Translations under genes and position numbers: made by a program
The notes under the pieces: generated by a model
The model's input: the letters and a program-made list of their open reading frames with translations, nothing else
Told to the model about the DNA's origin: nothing
Database searches by the model: none
Shown here: positions 49,098-57,657 of the stretch, in pieces
How positions within the stretch are numbered: position 1 is the stretch's first letter
Layout of the letters: each line of letters opens with the position of its first letter
From: Neorhizobium galegae
GTDB lineage: Bacteria; Pseudomonadota; Alphaproteobacteria; Rhizobiales; Rhizobiaceae
Length of the DNA stretch: 64,000 nt
Direction of reading: 5' to 3'
Assembly (NCBI RefSeq): GCF_017877055.1
Contig: NZ_JAGIPG010000001.1
Coordinates: forward strand, 248,001-312,000

Positions 49098-50750
49098 ATG
49101 AAGTCCGTTTTGAGAAGTGCATTCGCAGCTCTTGTGGTAACAGCCATCGCTCTGCCTGCCTGGGCCGGCGATCCGATCCGCAAGATCACCATCCTCTCCC
49201 GCCCGCAGGCCGGCCAGCAGGCGGAATTCCAGTCCGTCCAGCTGATCGCCCAGGAATGGCGCAAGCTCGGCCTCGATGTCGAAGTCCGGGCCATTCCCTG
49301 GGAGCAGATGTCCGACGAAGTCTGGTACAAGCGCGACCAGTGGGACTCGACCGCCTGGCAGATGGTCGGCCGGCCTGAGCGCTCCGATCCGGACGAGCTC
49401 ATCTTCAACCTCTTCCATTCCTCGACCGCCAAGGATGGCTACAATTTCGCGGGCTACCTGAACAAGGATTACGATGCGACCGCCGAAGCCCAGCGCGGCG
49501 AGATCGATCCGGCCAAGCGCAAGGCGCTCGTCTTCAAGGCGCAGGAGATCCTGTCGAAAGATCAGCCCTACATGATGCTGGTGCATCCGAAGTCGACCTT
49601 CGCTTTCGACAAGACCGTCTGGAAGCCGGAATCGGTCGTCAACCAGAGTGGCATCGGCATCCGCAACACCTGGACCTTCCTCGGCATCGAGCCGGCTGGA
49701 CCCAAGAAGGACCTGATCATCAACTCGTCCGACAATATCAAGGCGATCAATCCGCTTTATATCTCGGGCAGCGTCGACAGCTGGATCACCGAACTCGTCT
49801 GGGACCGCCTGCTGCGCGTCGGCCCGGACGGCCTGCCGAAGGCATGGGCCGCCGAAGGCTTCACCTGGAAGGACGGCACCACGGTCGATGTGAAGCTGAA
49901 ATCCGGCATGAAGTGGCATGACGGCAAGCCGGTCACGCCGGAGGACGTCAAGTTCTCGTTCGAAGCGGCAGTCGGCGGCGAAGCCCCGATGTACAAGCCT
50001 TTTGCGACGAATATCGATGCGATCACCATCAACGGCGATGTCATCACCTTCAAGCTGAAGAAACCGGCCGCCTCCTTCGTGACGTCCAGCCTTGCCAAGG
50101 TCAACCTGATCCCGAAGCATATCTGGGAGCCGATCCTCAAGGATCTCGCCACCAAGCCGGAGACTGCGGAAAGCTATCAGGAGCAGATGCCGATCGGCTC
50201 CGGTCCGTTCAAGTTCACCAGCTGGGCCAAGAACGAGTCCGTCACGCTTGCCGCCAACAAGGACCACTTCGCCGCGCCGAAGGTCGATCGCTGGATCCTG
50301 CGTATCGTACCGAACGCGGAAGCCGCACTCGGCATGCTGCGCTCGGGTGAGATCAACTTCATGGGCGAGTTCACCGGCGATCCGCAGGTGCTGATCGATG
50401 CCGCCAAGAAGGACGGCGACCTGGAAGTGGTTTCCACCGTCGACATGGGCTTTCGCTACATCGCCTTCAACGAACGCCGCCCGCCCTTCAACGACCCGGC
50501 TTTCCGTCGTGCGCTTTCCGAAGCGGTCGATCGCCAGCTGATCGTCAAGGCTGCCTATCGCGGTTTCGCGGTCGCCTCGAACTCCATCGTCTCTCCGGCG
50601 CTCGAATACTGGCATGACAAGTCGGTCGTCGACAGCTTCAAGGCCGGACAGGCCGTTGCGGCCAAGACCCTGAAGGATGCCGGCTATACGCTGGACGGTG
50701 GCAAGCTTCGCTATCCGGGCGATACCAAGGAAACCGTCGTCGCCAAGTAA
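49098..50750 (+). CDS. Family-5 ABC substrate-binding protein, circularly permuted
   Basis: The 550-residue periplasmic protein has a signal peptide (1-23, cut after AWA). Residues about 26-195 read as the segment that is normally C-terminal in SBP_bac_5 proteins (QSVQLIAQEWRKLGLDVEV, LIFNLFHSS, AEAQRGEIDPAKRKA, DQPYMMLVHP). Residues about 203-550 then read as the normal N-terminal and middle part (TELVWDRLLRVGPDG, GMKWHDGKPVTPEDVKFSFE, MPIGSGPFKFTSW, YIAFNERRPPFNDPAFRRAL), ending near KTLKDAGYTLDGGKLRYPG, where the usual C-terminal part would begin. It serves the adjoining DppBCDF-type importer. AGAGGAG precedes ATG 49098. Confidence 0.85.
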   Translation: MKSVLRSAFAALVVTAIALPAWAGDPIRKITILSRPQAGQQAEFQSVQLIAQEWRKLGLDVEVRAIPWEQMSDEVWYKRDQWDSTAWQMVGRPERSDPDELIFNLFHSSTAKDGYNFAGYLNKDYDATAEAQRGEIDPAKRKALVFKAQEILSKDQPYMMLVHPKSTFAFDKTVWKPESVVNQSGIGIRNTWTFLGIEPAGPKKDLIINSSDNIKAINPLYISGSVDSWITELVWDRLLRVGPDGLPKAWAAEGFTWKDGTTVDVKLKSGMKWHDGKPVTPEDVKFSFEAAVGGEAPMYKPFATNIDAITINGDVITFKLKKPAASFVTSSLAKVNLIPKHIWEPILKDLATKPETAESYQEQMPIGSGPFKFTSWAKNESVTLAANKDHFAAPKVDRWILRIVPNAEAALGMLRSGEINFMGEFTGDPQVLIDAAKKDGDLEVVSTVDMGFRYIAFNERRPPFNDPAFRRALSEAVDRQLIVKAAYRGFAVASNSIVSPALEYWHDKSVVDSFKAGQAVAAKTLKDAGYTLDGGKLRYPGDTKETVVAK

Positions 50751-50757
50751 TCCTCGC

Positions 50758-50795
50758 GGAGGCGGCGGGCTCTCCTGGCGCCGCCTCCCTTTTTT
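50758..50795 (+). terminator. Terminator/attenuator between binding protein and permease
   Basis: GGAGGCGGC and GCCGCCTCC form a 9-bp stem (loop 13 bases) followed by C and six T. It begins 8 bases past the stop. Partial termination here would give the binding protein a surplus over the membrane components. Confidence 0.85.
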
Positions 50796-50870
50796 GCCTG
50801 ACGCTTGACATCGGCATGCCTCGCCTTTCCTCCCGAAGGGGCACCGAGCCAAGAGAAGGAATCTTTTCAG

Positions 50871-51848
50871 ATGAAGAATTTCAAGGCTGTGGGCAGCAGG
50901 TTGCTGCAGCTCGCTCTTGTTTTATGGGCGGTGGTGACCATCCTGTTTCTGATGTTTCGGCTGATGCCGGGCAATCCGATGGCCGCCTATATCGACCCGA
51001 CCTTTACGCTCGAGCAGCAGCAGCAGCTGATGGCCCAGTTCGGCCTCGACAAGCCGCTGTGGCATCAGTACCTGATCTATCTCGGCAACCTTCTGCAGGG
51101 CGAGCTCGGCCAGAGTTTTCGCTACCGCGAGCCGGTCGGGCAGCGCATCTGGATCCTGTTGCCGAACACGCTGATCCTCACCTTTTCCTCGCTGATCGTC
51201 GCTTACGTCTTCGGCATTCTCGCCGGTGCCTATCTTGCCTGGCGCCGCGGCAGTTGGGTGGAGCAGGCGGCCATTCCGCTGGTGCTGACCACCCGCGCCA
51301 TGCCGGAATTCTGGCTCGGCATGGTGATGCTGGCGATCTTCTCGTTTTCGCTCGGCTGGCTGCCGGCCGGCGGCACGCGCGCTCCGGGCAATGAATATTC
51401 CGGCTTTCTCGACCTCTATACCTCGCGCGATTTCCTCGCCCATCTGGCGCTGCCGGCAGCGACGCTGGCGATCTACAGCCAGGGCCTGCCGCTTCTCCTG
51501 ATGCGCTCCAACATGCTCGACGTGATGAAGGAGGACTTCGTCACCATGGCCCGCATCAAGGGCCTGTCCAACTGGACCGTGGTGGTGCGTCATGCTGCCC
51601 GCAATGCGCTGCTGCCGGTGATGACCTCGTTCGCGATTGCCGTCGGCTATCAGCTGCAGGGCAATGTCGTGGTGGAATCGGTATTCTCCTGGCCCGGCCT
51701 CGGCCGCGAACTGGTCAACGCGGTAGCGGCTTCCGACTATCCGCTGGCGCAGGGCGCCTTCCTGATGATCGCGCTCGTGGTGATCTTCATGAACTTGGCT
51801 GCAGACCTGCTCTACGCTTTCCTCGATCCAAGGATTTCCCATGCCTGA
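50871..51848 (+). CDS. Oligopeptide-type ABC permease (DppB family)
   Basis: The 325-residue permease shows the DppB/OppB N-terminus (LFLMFRLMPGNPM near residue 25), six helices and the coupling loop EDFVTMARIKGLSNWTV near 220. ATG 50871 has AAGAGAAGGA upstream. It overlaps the next permease by 8 bases. Confidence 0.92.
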   Translation: MKNFKAVGSRLLQLALVLWAVVTILFLMFRLMPGNPMAAYIDPTFTLEQQQQLMAQFGLDKPLWHQYLIYLGNLLQGELGQSFRYREPVGQRIWILLPNTLILTFSSLIVAYVFGILAGAYLAWRRGSWVEQAAIPLVLTTRAMPEFWLGMVMLAIFSFSLGWLPAGGTRAPGNEYSGFLDLYTSRDFLAHLALPAATLAIYSQGLPLLLMRSNMLDVMKEDFVTMARIKGLSNWTVVVRHAARNALLPVMTSFAIAVGYQLQGNVVVESVFSWPGLGRELVNAVAASDYPLAQGAFLMIALVVIFMNLAADLLYAFLDPRISHA

Positions 51849-52755
51849 GATCGCAGCACCCGCCATCATCAAGCCGAGGCGCCCCCATATCCTTGCCCGG
51901 ATGTTCCGTGCACTCAGACTGCCGATGAACGACCCGTTCGCGGCCGCCGGTCTTCTCATCTATCTGGTGTTCATCGTCGTGGCGGTGTTTGCCGATCAGA
52001 TCGCCATGCATGACCCGACCGAAATCCTCTACACGCCAGCCTACGATCTCGCGGCGGACCTCCGGCCGGGGCAGGACGGTTTCATCATGGGAACCACCAG
52101 CCTCGGCCGGGATATCTTCTCGCAGCTCGTTTACGGCAGCCGCTCGGCGCTGCTGATCGGCATCACTGCCGCCTTCATGGTGGCGCTGATCGGCTCTGTC
52201 ATAGGTCTCGTCGCCGGTTATTTCGGCCGCTGGGTGGATGCCATCCTGATGCGGCTTGCAGATATCGCCTTCGGCATTCCCTTCCTGCCCTTCGTCATCG
52301 TGCTTGCGGCCTTCCTGAAGCCGTCGATCTGGAACGTCGTCATCGCCATGGCGCTGGTCCTGTGGCGCGATACCGCCCGCGTCATCCGCAGCCAGGTGCT
52401 GACGCTTCGGACCCGCGGTTATGTCGAGGCAGCGCGGGTGGCGGGGTCTTCCGATTTCAAGATCATCCTGCGCCATATCGCGCCGAACATCCTGCCGCTC
52501 TCCTTCCTCTACGGATCGATCGCGATCGGCTGGGCGATCCTGACCGAAGCGTCGATCAGTTTCCTGGGTTTCGGCGACCCCAACTCGATCAGCTGGGGCT
52601 ACATGCTGCAGGATGCATTTGCCAGCCAGGCGCTCGCCAAGCAGGCCTATTACTGGTTCGTGCCTCCGGGCATCTGCATCATCCTCGTCGTCAGCGCGGG
52701 CTTCTTCATCACCCGTGGTTATGAAAACATCCTCTTCCCGAAGTTGAGCCGATGA
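51841..52755 (+). CDS. Oligopeptide-type ABC permease (DppC family)
   Basis: The 304-residue partner permease has the DppC layout: a short cytoplasmic N-terminus, helix at about 37-58, the GTTSLGRDIFSQLVYGSR motif near 81-98 and the coupling loop RGYVEAARVAGSSDFK near 200. The stop overlaps the start of the ATPase gene (ATGA). Confidence 0.92.
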   Translation: MPEIAAPAIIKPRRPHILARMFRALRLPMNDPFAAAGLLIYLVFIVVAVFADQIAMHDPTEILYTPAYDLAADLRPGQDGFIMGTTSLGRDIFSQLVYGSRSALLIGITAAFMVALIGSVIGLVAGYFGRWVDAILMRLADIAFGIPFLPFVIVLAAFLKPSIWNVVIAMALVLWRDTARVIRSQVLTLRTRGYVEAARVAGSSDFKIILRHIAPNILPLSFLYGSIAIGWAILTEASISFLGFGDPNSISWGYMLQDAFASQALAKQAYYWFVPPGICIILVVSAGFFITRGYENILFPKLSR

Positions 52756-53768
52756 GCGAACCCCTTCTTTCCGTCCGGGACCTTCGGGTCAGCTATCAGG
52801 TGGGGCGCAATTTCGTCCATGCCGTGGATGGCGCGAGCTTCGACATCCCGCGCGGCTCGATTACCGGCCTCGTCGGCGAATCCGGCTGCGGCAAGACGAC
52901 CATTGCCCGTGCCCTGACGCGGGTGATTGCCGAAAATGCCGCGATCACCGGCGGACAGATCCTGTTCGACGGCAAGGATCTCGCAAAGATCCCCGAAAAG
53001 GAGATGAATGCGCTGCGCTGGCGCGACATCGCCTTCATTCCCCAGAGCGCCATGAATTCGCTCGATCCGGTCTATACGGTCGAATACCAGCTCGACGAAG
53101 TGCTGCGCCGCCGCGGCGGCCTGAACCGCAAACAGTCCCGTGCCCGTTCCGAAGAACTGTTCGAGATGGTCGGCATCGATGCGAACCGCCTGAACGATTA
53201 TCCGCACCAGTTCTCCGGCGGCATGCGCCAGCGCGTGGCCATCGCCTTGGCACTCGCCCTCGACCCGAAGCTGATCATCGCCGACGAGCCGGTGACGGCG
53301 CTGGATGTCATCGTGCAGCGGCAGATCCTCGACCAGCTCAAGGAGCTGCAGACGCGGCTCGGCGTTTCGGTGATCCTCGTCACCCACGACATCTCGGTCG
53401 TCGCCTATATCTGCGACCGCACCGTCGTCATGTATGCGGGCAAGGTGGCCGAATCCGGCACCATGCAGGCGGCACTGACCGCGCCGTCGCATCCCTACAC
53501 GATGGGCCTGCGCAATGCCTTTCCGGATCTGCAGGGGGCCGCCTCCGGCATCCTGACCCCGATCGAAGGCGCGCCGCCGAACCTTGCTTCGCCGCCGGCC
53601 GGCTGCCGGTTCAAGCCGCGCTGTCCTTTCGCGCTCGACATCTGCGGCACCGAGCCGCCGGTCATCGAGGTTGCGCCGGATCATCCGGTGCTCTGTCACC
53701 GCGCCCATGAGAGTGCTGCCTTGCGTATCGAATCCGCCAAGACGGAGACATGGATGGTCCCGGCATGA
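52752..53768 (+). CDS. Oligopeptide-type ABC ATPase (DppD family)
   Basis: The 338-residue ATPase has Walker [10 protein letters not shown] (about 42-50), the signature FSGGMRQRVAIALAL, Walker B LIIADEPVTALD and the C-terminal oligopeptide-transporter extension with cysteines CRFKPRCPFALDIC near 290-305, usual in DppD/OppD proteins. Confidence 0.93.
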   Translation: MSEPLLSVRDLRVSYQVGRNFVHAVDGASFDIPRGSITGLVGESGCGKTTIARALTRVIAENAAITGGQILFDGKDLAKIPEKEMNALRWRDIAFIPQSAMNSLDPVYTVEYQLDEVLRRRGGLNRKQSRARSEELFEMVGIDANRLNDYPHQFSGGMRQRVAIALALALDPKLIIADEPVTALDVIVQRQILDQLKELQTRLGVSVILVTHDISVVAYICDRTVVMYAGKVAESGTMQAALTAPSHPYTMGLRNAFPDLQGAASGILTPIEGAPPNLASPPAGCRFKPRCPFALDICGTEPPVIEVAPDHPVLCHRAHESAALRIESAKTETWMVPA

Positions 53769-54754
53769 ACATGATCGCCAAAAGGCCGGATATCCTGGTC
53801 TCGGTTTTTGATGCCAAGCTGCATTATGCCGTGGGTGGTGCATTCGCGGCCATGCGCGGCAAGTCGACGGTGGTGAAAGCCGTCGATGGCGTCAGCTTCG
53901 ATATCCGGCGGGGCGAAAGCGTCGGCCTTCTGGGTGAATCGGGCTGCGGCAAGACCTCGATGGGCCGGCTGCTGTTGAAGCTCGAGGAAAAGACTGGCGG
54001 TACGATCCATTTCGACGGCGAGGAGATCGGTGCCGTCCGGGGCAGCGGGCTGAAGAAATTCCGCTCCAAGGCACAGCTGATCTTCCAGAACCCGTTCGAT
54101 GCGATCAATCCGCGCTTCACCATCCGCCAGACGCTGGCTGAGCCGCTGGAAAATGCCGACATCCCGAGGCGCGAGCGCGAGGGCCGGATCATCACCGCGC
54201 TCGAACTGGTGAAGCTGCCCGAGCCGGCGCAGTTCCTCGACCGTTATCCGCACCAGCTCTCCGGCGGCCAGCTGCAGCGTGTCGTGATGGCGCGGGCGCT
54301 GATCCTGCAGCCGGAATTCGTGGTAGCCGACGAGCCGGTCTCGATGCTTGACGTGTCGGTGCGTGCCGGCGTGCTCAACGTTTTCCGCGACGTCCGCGAC
54401 CGGCTGGGCCTCACCGCCATCTATATCAGCCACGACCTGGCGCTGGTGCGTTACGTTTGCGAGCGGACGATCGTCATGTATCTCGGCCGGATCATGGAAG
54501 ACGGGCCGACCGAGGATATCGTTCGCGAACCGCTGCATCCCTATACCAAGGCGCTGGTCGCCGCCGTTCCGGTGCCGAACCCGGACCAGAGCCATGATCC
54601 GCTGCCGATCGGCCGCGGCGCGCCGGACCCGCGCAATCCGCCCTCCGGCTGCGTGTTTCGTGACCGCTGTCCGGCAGCTCATGCGCGCTGCGCATCCGAA
54701 ATACCGCTGCCGAAACCGGTCGGCACCCGCACCGTTGCCTGCCACCTGTACTGA
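53765..54754 (+). CDS. Oligopeptide-type ABC ATPase (DppF family)
   Basis: The 329-residue second ATPase has Walker [10 protein letters not shown], the signature [15 protein letters not shown], Walker [13 protein letters not shown] and the C-terminal Cys motif [17 protein letters not shown] 53765 gives the four-base ATGA overlap with the previous gene; ATG 53750 is also possible. An insert of about 20 residues ([15 protein letters not shown]) before the first beta-strand is typical of DppF relatives. Confidence 0.92.
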   Translation: MNMIAKRPDILVSVFDAKLHYAVGGAFAAMRGKSTVVKAVDGVSFDIRRGESVGLLGESGCGKTSMGRLLLKLEEKTGGTIHFDGEEIGAVRGSGLKKFRSKAQLIFQNPFDAINPRFTIRQTLAEPLENADIPRREREGRIITALELVKLPEPAQFLDRYPHQLSGGQLQRVVMARALILQPEFVVADEPVSMLDVSVRAGVLNVFRDVRDRLGLTAIYISHDLALVRYVCERTIVMYLGRIMEDGPTEDIVREPLHPYTKALVAAVPVPNPDQSHDPLPIGRGAPDPRNPPSGCVFRDRCPAAHARCASEIPLPKPVGTRTVACHLY

Positions 54755-54766
54755 TTGGAGTTATCG

Positions 54767-55774
54767 ATGCTTGCCGCCTCCTACACACGCACCGGTCCCG
54801 CCGCGGAGGTTCTCTCCGTGGCTGAGATGGCTGCACCGGTCGCCGGTCCCGGCGAGGTGCTGGTGCGCGTGCATGCGTCCGGCATCAATCCGGCCGACGT
54901 GAAACGCCGCGGCGGCTGGCGCGGCATGGGCATGGATCATCCGCTGATCATCCCGCATACGGATGGTGCCGGCGAGATCGTCGGGGTCGGCGCGGGTGTC
55001 GACAAAGGCCGCATCGGCGAGCGGGTCTGGATGTGGAATGCCCAGGGCGGTTATGGAGAGACGGGCCGTGCTTTTGGCACCGCCGCCGAATTCATCGCCA
55101 TTGCATCGCATCAGGCGGTGAAGCTTGCCGATGCCTTGAGTTTTGCCGATGGCGCCAATCTCGGCGTGCCGGCGATGACCGCCTATCGCGCGGTTTTCGC
55201 CGATGGCCCGGTGACCGGTCAGACGATATTCGTGAACGGCGCGGCCGGCGCAGTTGGCCATTTCTCGGTGCAGATGGCGGTTGCCGGCGGTGCGCGGGTG
55301 ATCGGCACTGTCAGCACGGCGGAGGCTGCGGCGCATGTGAAGGAAGCCGGTGCCTTCGCAACAATCGACCGCAAGACGGAAGACGTATCGGCCCGTATCC
55401 TCCAACTGACCAACGGAGAAGGTGTCGACCGCGTCGTCGAGGTCGATTTCGGGGCGAACCTGGAACTCGACGCGGCCGTGCTGAAACGCAACGGTACCGT
55501 CGCCTCCTACTCGTCGAGCAGCAATCCGACGCCTGTGCTTCCCTACTACGCCTTCGCGGCCAAGGGCGCCAACCTGCGCTTCATCCAGGGTTTCCTGATC
55601 CCGGAGGATCAGCGGCTGGCGGGCGAAAAGATGATCGCCGAGCTTGCCGATGCCGGCAGGCTCAAGGTCGCCATCGGCGCGACATTCCCGCTCCACGAAA
55701 TCGCCAAGGCCCATGAGCGCGTCGAGCGGGGAAGTCTCGGCAATGTCGTCGTTCTGATCGGAGGTGCCCAATGA
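54767..55774 (+). CDS. Zinc-independent NADPH:quinone reductase (MDR family)
   Basis: The 335-residue protein is a quinone oxidoreductase of the medium-chain dehydrogenase superfamily without zinc ligands. It has a GroES-like half (GEVLVRVHASGINPADVKRR at 27-46) and a Rossmann half with the NADPH motif NGAAGAVGHFSVQMA near 158. ATG 54767 has TTGGAG upstream. Its end overlaps the hydantoinase B gene (ATGA), so it is an integral part of the operon, although its place in hydantoin or oxoproline metabolism is unclear. Confidence 0.88.
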   Translation: MLAASYTRTGPAAEVLSVAEMAAPVAGPGEVLVRVHASGINPADVKRRGGWRGMGMDHPLIIPHTDGAGEIVGVGAGVDKGRIGERVWMWNAQGGYGETGRAFGTAAEFIAIASHQAVKLADALSFADGANLGVPAMTAYRAVFADGPVTGQTIFVNGAAGAVGHFSVQMAVAGGARVIGTVSTAEAAAHVKEAGAFATIDRKTEDVSARILQLTNGEGVDRVVEVDFGANLELDAAVLKRNGTVASYSSSSNPTPVLPYYAFAAKGANLRFIQGFLIPEDQRLAGEKMIAELADAGRLKVAIGATFPLHEIAKAHERVERGSLGNVVVLIGGAQ

Positions 55775-57657
55775 GCACCCGATCGATCCATTCCACAGCA
55801 TCCAACGAGGATTCCGAGATGTACAATCCCAAGGAAAGCGAAAGCACGCCCACGAGGGCGGTAAAACCGGAAGGATCCGTCTGCGATCCCGTTTCGCTCG
55901 AAATCATCCGCGGCGCGATCGCCGCCGCCCAGTCGGAAATGGAAGCGCTTCTCGAGCGCACCGCCATCTCCGCCTTCATCCGCGAGAAGAAAGACTTTTA
56001 TACCGCATTGTTCGATGGCGAAGGCGTCATGGCGGTCGGTTCCATGGTGCCGGTCTTCGGCGACATGACCGGCCCGGTCTTCGACAAGTTCCCGGCCGAC
56101 ACGATGAAACCCGGCGATCTCTACTGGTACAATGACTGCTACGGCTCGCGCGGCGCGGTTTCGCATTCCAACGACCAGGTCCTGCTCGCGCCGGTGTTCA
56201 AAGACGGCAAGCGTTGCGCCTTCGTGATGAGCTGGGCGCATTTCGCCGATATCGGCGGCATGCGGCCGGGCTCGATCAGCCCGGATGCGACCGACATCTA
56301 CCAGGAAGGCATCATCATTCCGGTCACCAAGCTGATGGACCAGGGCGTCACCAACGACGCGACGCTTGACATCTTCCACCGCAATTCGCGCTTTCCCGAA
56401 CAGAGCATCGGCGACATGCGCGCGCTGATGGCGAGCGTCGATGTGGGCGTGAAGCGCATCGGCGAAATCCTCGACCGCTTCGGCTCCGACGTTGTTGAAG
56501 ATGCGCTGGCGCAGCTGCTGACCCGCACCCGCAAGCTGGTGCGCTCCAGGCTCGCCGAGACCTTCGACTACGGCACGCACAAATTCACCGACGCGATCGA
56601 CAGCGACGGCCATGGTAACGGCCCGTTCAAGATGCGTCTCTCGCTGACCCGTGAAAAGCTCGCGAATGGCGAGGACAAGTTCACCTTCGATGCGACCGAG
56701 TCCGACGATCAGGCACCCGGTCCGATCAATTTCCTGATGAACCGCGGCGTACCGGGCATGGCGCTCGGTCTCTTCTATCTCGGCGGCGATCCGGGCCAGG
56801 TCTGCAATGCCGGCGGTCCGCAGGCGCTGGATGCCGTGAACCTGCGCCAGGGCTCCTTCCTGCAGCCGAACTTCCCCGCGGCACTCGGCATGCGCGGCCT
56901 GACCATGATGCGCGTGCTGTCGGCTCTGAACGGCCTCGTCAACACGGCGGGCGGCAAGGCGCCGGCCTCCAACTCGGCCTATGTCATCACCATCATGCGC
57001 GGCAACTACAAGGATGACGCAGGCGACCTGAAGCGCTTCCTGCTCGCCGACGGCATCGGCGTCGGTTACGGCGCGCGGCCGGATTCGGACGGTATCGACG
57101 CGGTCTATTTCGTGGCGCAGGAGAACTATCCTGTCGAGTTCCTCGAAGTCGGTTATCCGGTGCGGCTGCGCACCTATGGCATCGTCAAGGATTCCGGCGG
57201 GGCCGGCAAATTCCGCGGCGGCTGCGGCATCATCCGCGAATACGAAATCCTCGCGGAAGACATGATGCTCGCCGTGCGCATCGACAGCGTCAAGAACCCA
57301 CCCTGGGGCATCAATGGCGGCATGGGCGGCGGCACCGGCCGCGTCACCATCAATCCGGGCCGGCCCGACCAGCGCATCGTGCCGCCGCTTTCGGACGGCA
57401 ACAGGCTCGTCAAGGGTGACGTGCTGCGCATGGAGACCGGCGGGGGCGGGGGCTACGGCCATCCGTTCGACCGCGATCTCGATGCGATCCTCGAAGACGT
57501 GCTCGGCGGTTTCGTCAGCGCCGAATCCGCAGAGCGCCTCTATGGCGTCGTCGTGAAGGGCACCAAGGTTGACCAGGCGGCTACGGCCGCACTTCGCGCC
57601 AACCGACCCGCTACCCGTGCATTCCATCGTCAGGAGTATGTCGATGTCCTCGCCTGA
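55771..57657 (+). CDS. Hydantoinase B/5-oxoprolinase family subunit
   Basis: The 628-residue protein is a HyuB-type subunit. Characteristic stretches are DPVSLEIIRGAIAAAQSEM near 40, GAVSHSNDQVLLAPV near 130, FDATESDDQAPGPINF near 308 and the glycine-rich GINGGMGGGTGR near 510 and GGGGGYGHPFDRD near 560. With HyuA it performs ATP-driven opening of a 5-membered cyclic amide such as N-methylhydantoin or 5-oxoproline; which one cannot be told. The first ATG (55771) overlaps the quinone reductase stop; ATG 55819 lies closer to the conserved domain. Confidence 0.9.
   Translation: MSTRSIHSTASNEDSEMYNPKESESTPTRAVKPEGSVCDPVSLEIIRGAIAAAQSEMEALLERTAISAFIREKKDFYTALFDGEGVMAVGSMVPVFGDMTGPVFDKFPADTMKPGDLYWYNDCYGSRGAVSHSNDQVLLAPVFKDGKRCAFVMSWAHFADIGGMRPGSISPDATDIYQEGIIIPVTKLMDQGVTNDATLDIFHRNSRFPEQSIGDMRALMASVDVGVKRIGEILDRFGSDVVEDALAQLLTRTRKLVRSRLAETFDYGTHKFTDAIDSDGHGNGPFKMRLSLTREKLANGEDKFTFDATESDDQAPGPINFLMNRGVPGMALGLFYLGGDPGQVCNAGGPQALDAVNLRQGSFLQPNFPAALGMRGLTMMRVLSALNGLVNTAGGKAPASNSAYVITIMRGNYKDDAGDLKRFLLADGIGVGYGARPDSDGIDAVYFVAQENYPVEFLEVGYPVRLRTYGIVKDSGGAGKFRGGCGIIREYEILAEDMMLAVRIDSVKNPPWGINGGMGGGTGRVTINPGRPDQRIVPPLSDGNRLVKGDVLRMETGGGGGYGHPFDRDLDAILEDVLGGFVSAESAERLYGVVVKGTKVDQAATAALRANRPATRAFHRQEYVDVLA

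Noticed and set aside
49098-50750. Binding-protein gene as a frameshifted or truncated copy
   Set aside because: One uninterrupted frame with signal peptide contains each part of the fold once; only the order is changed.
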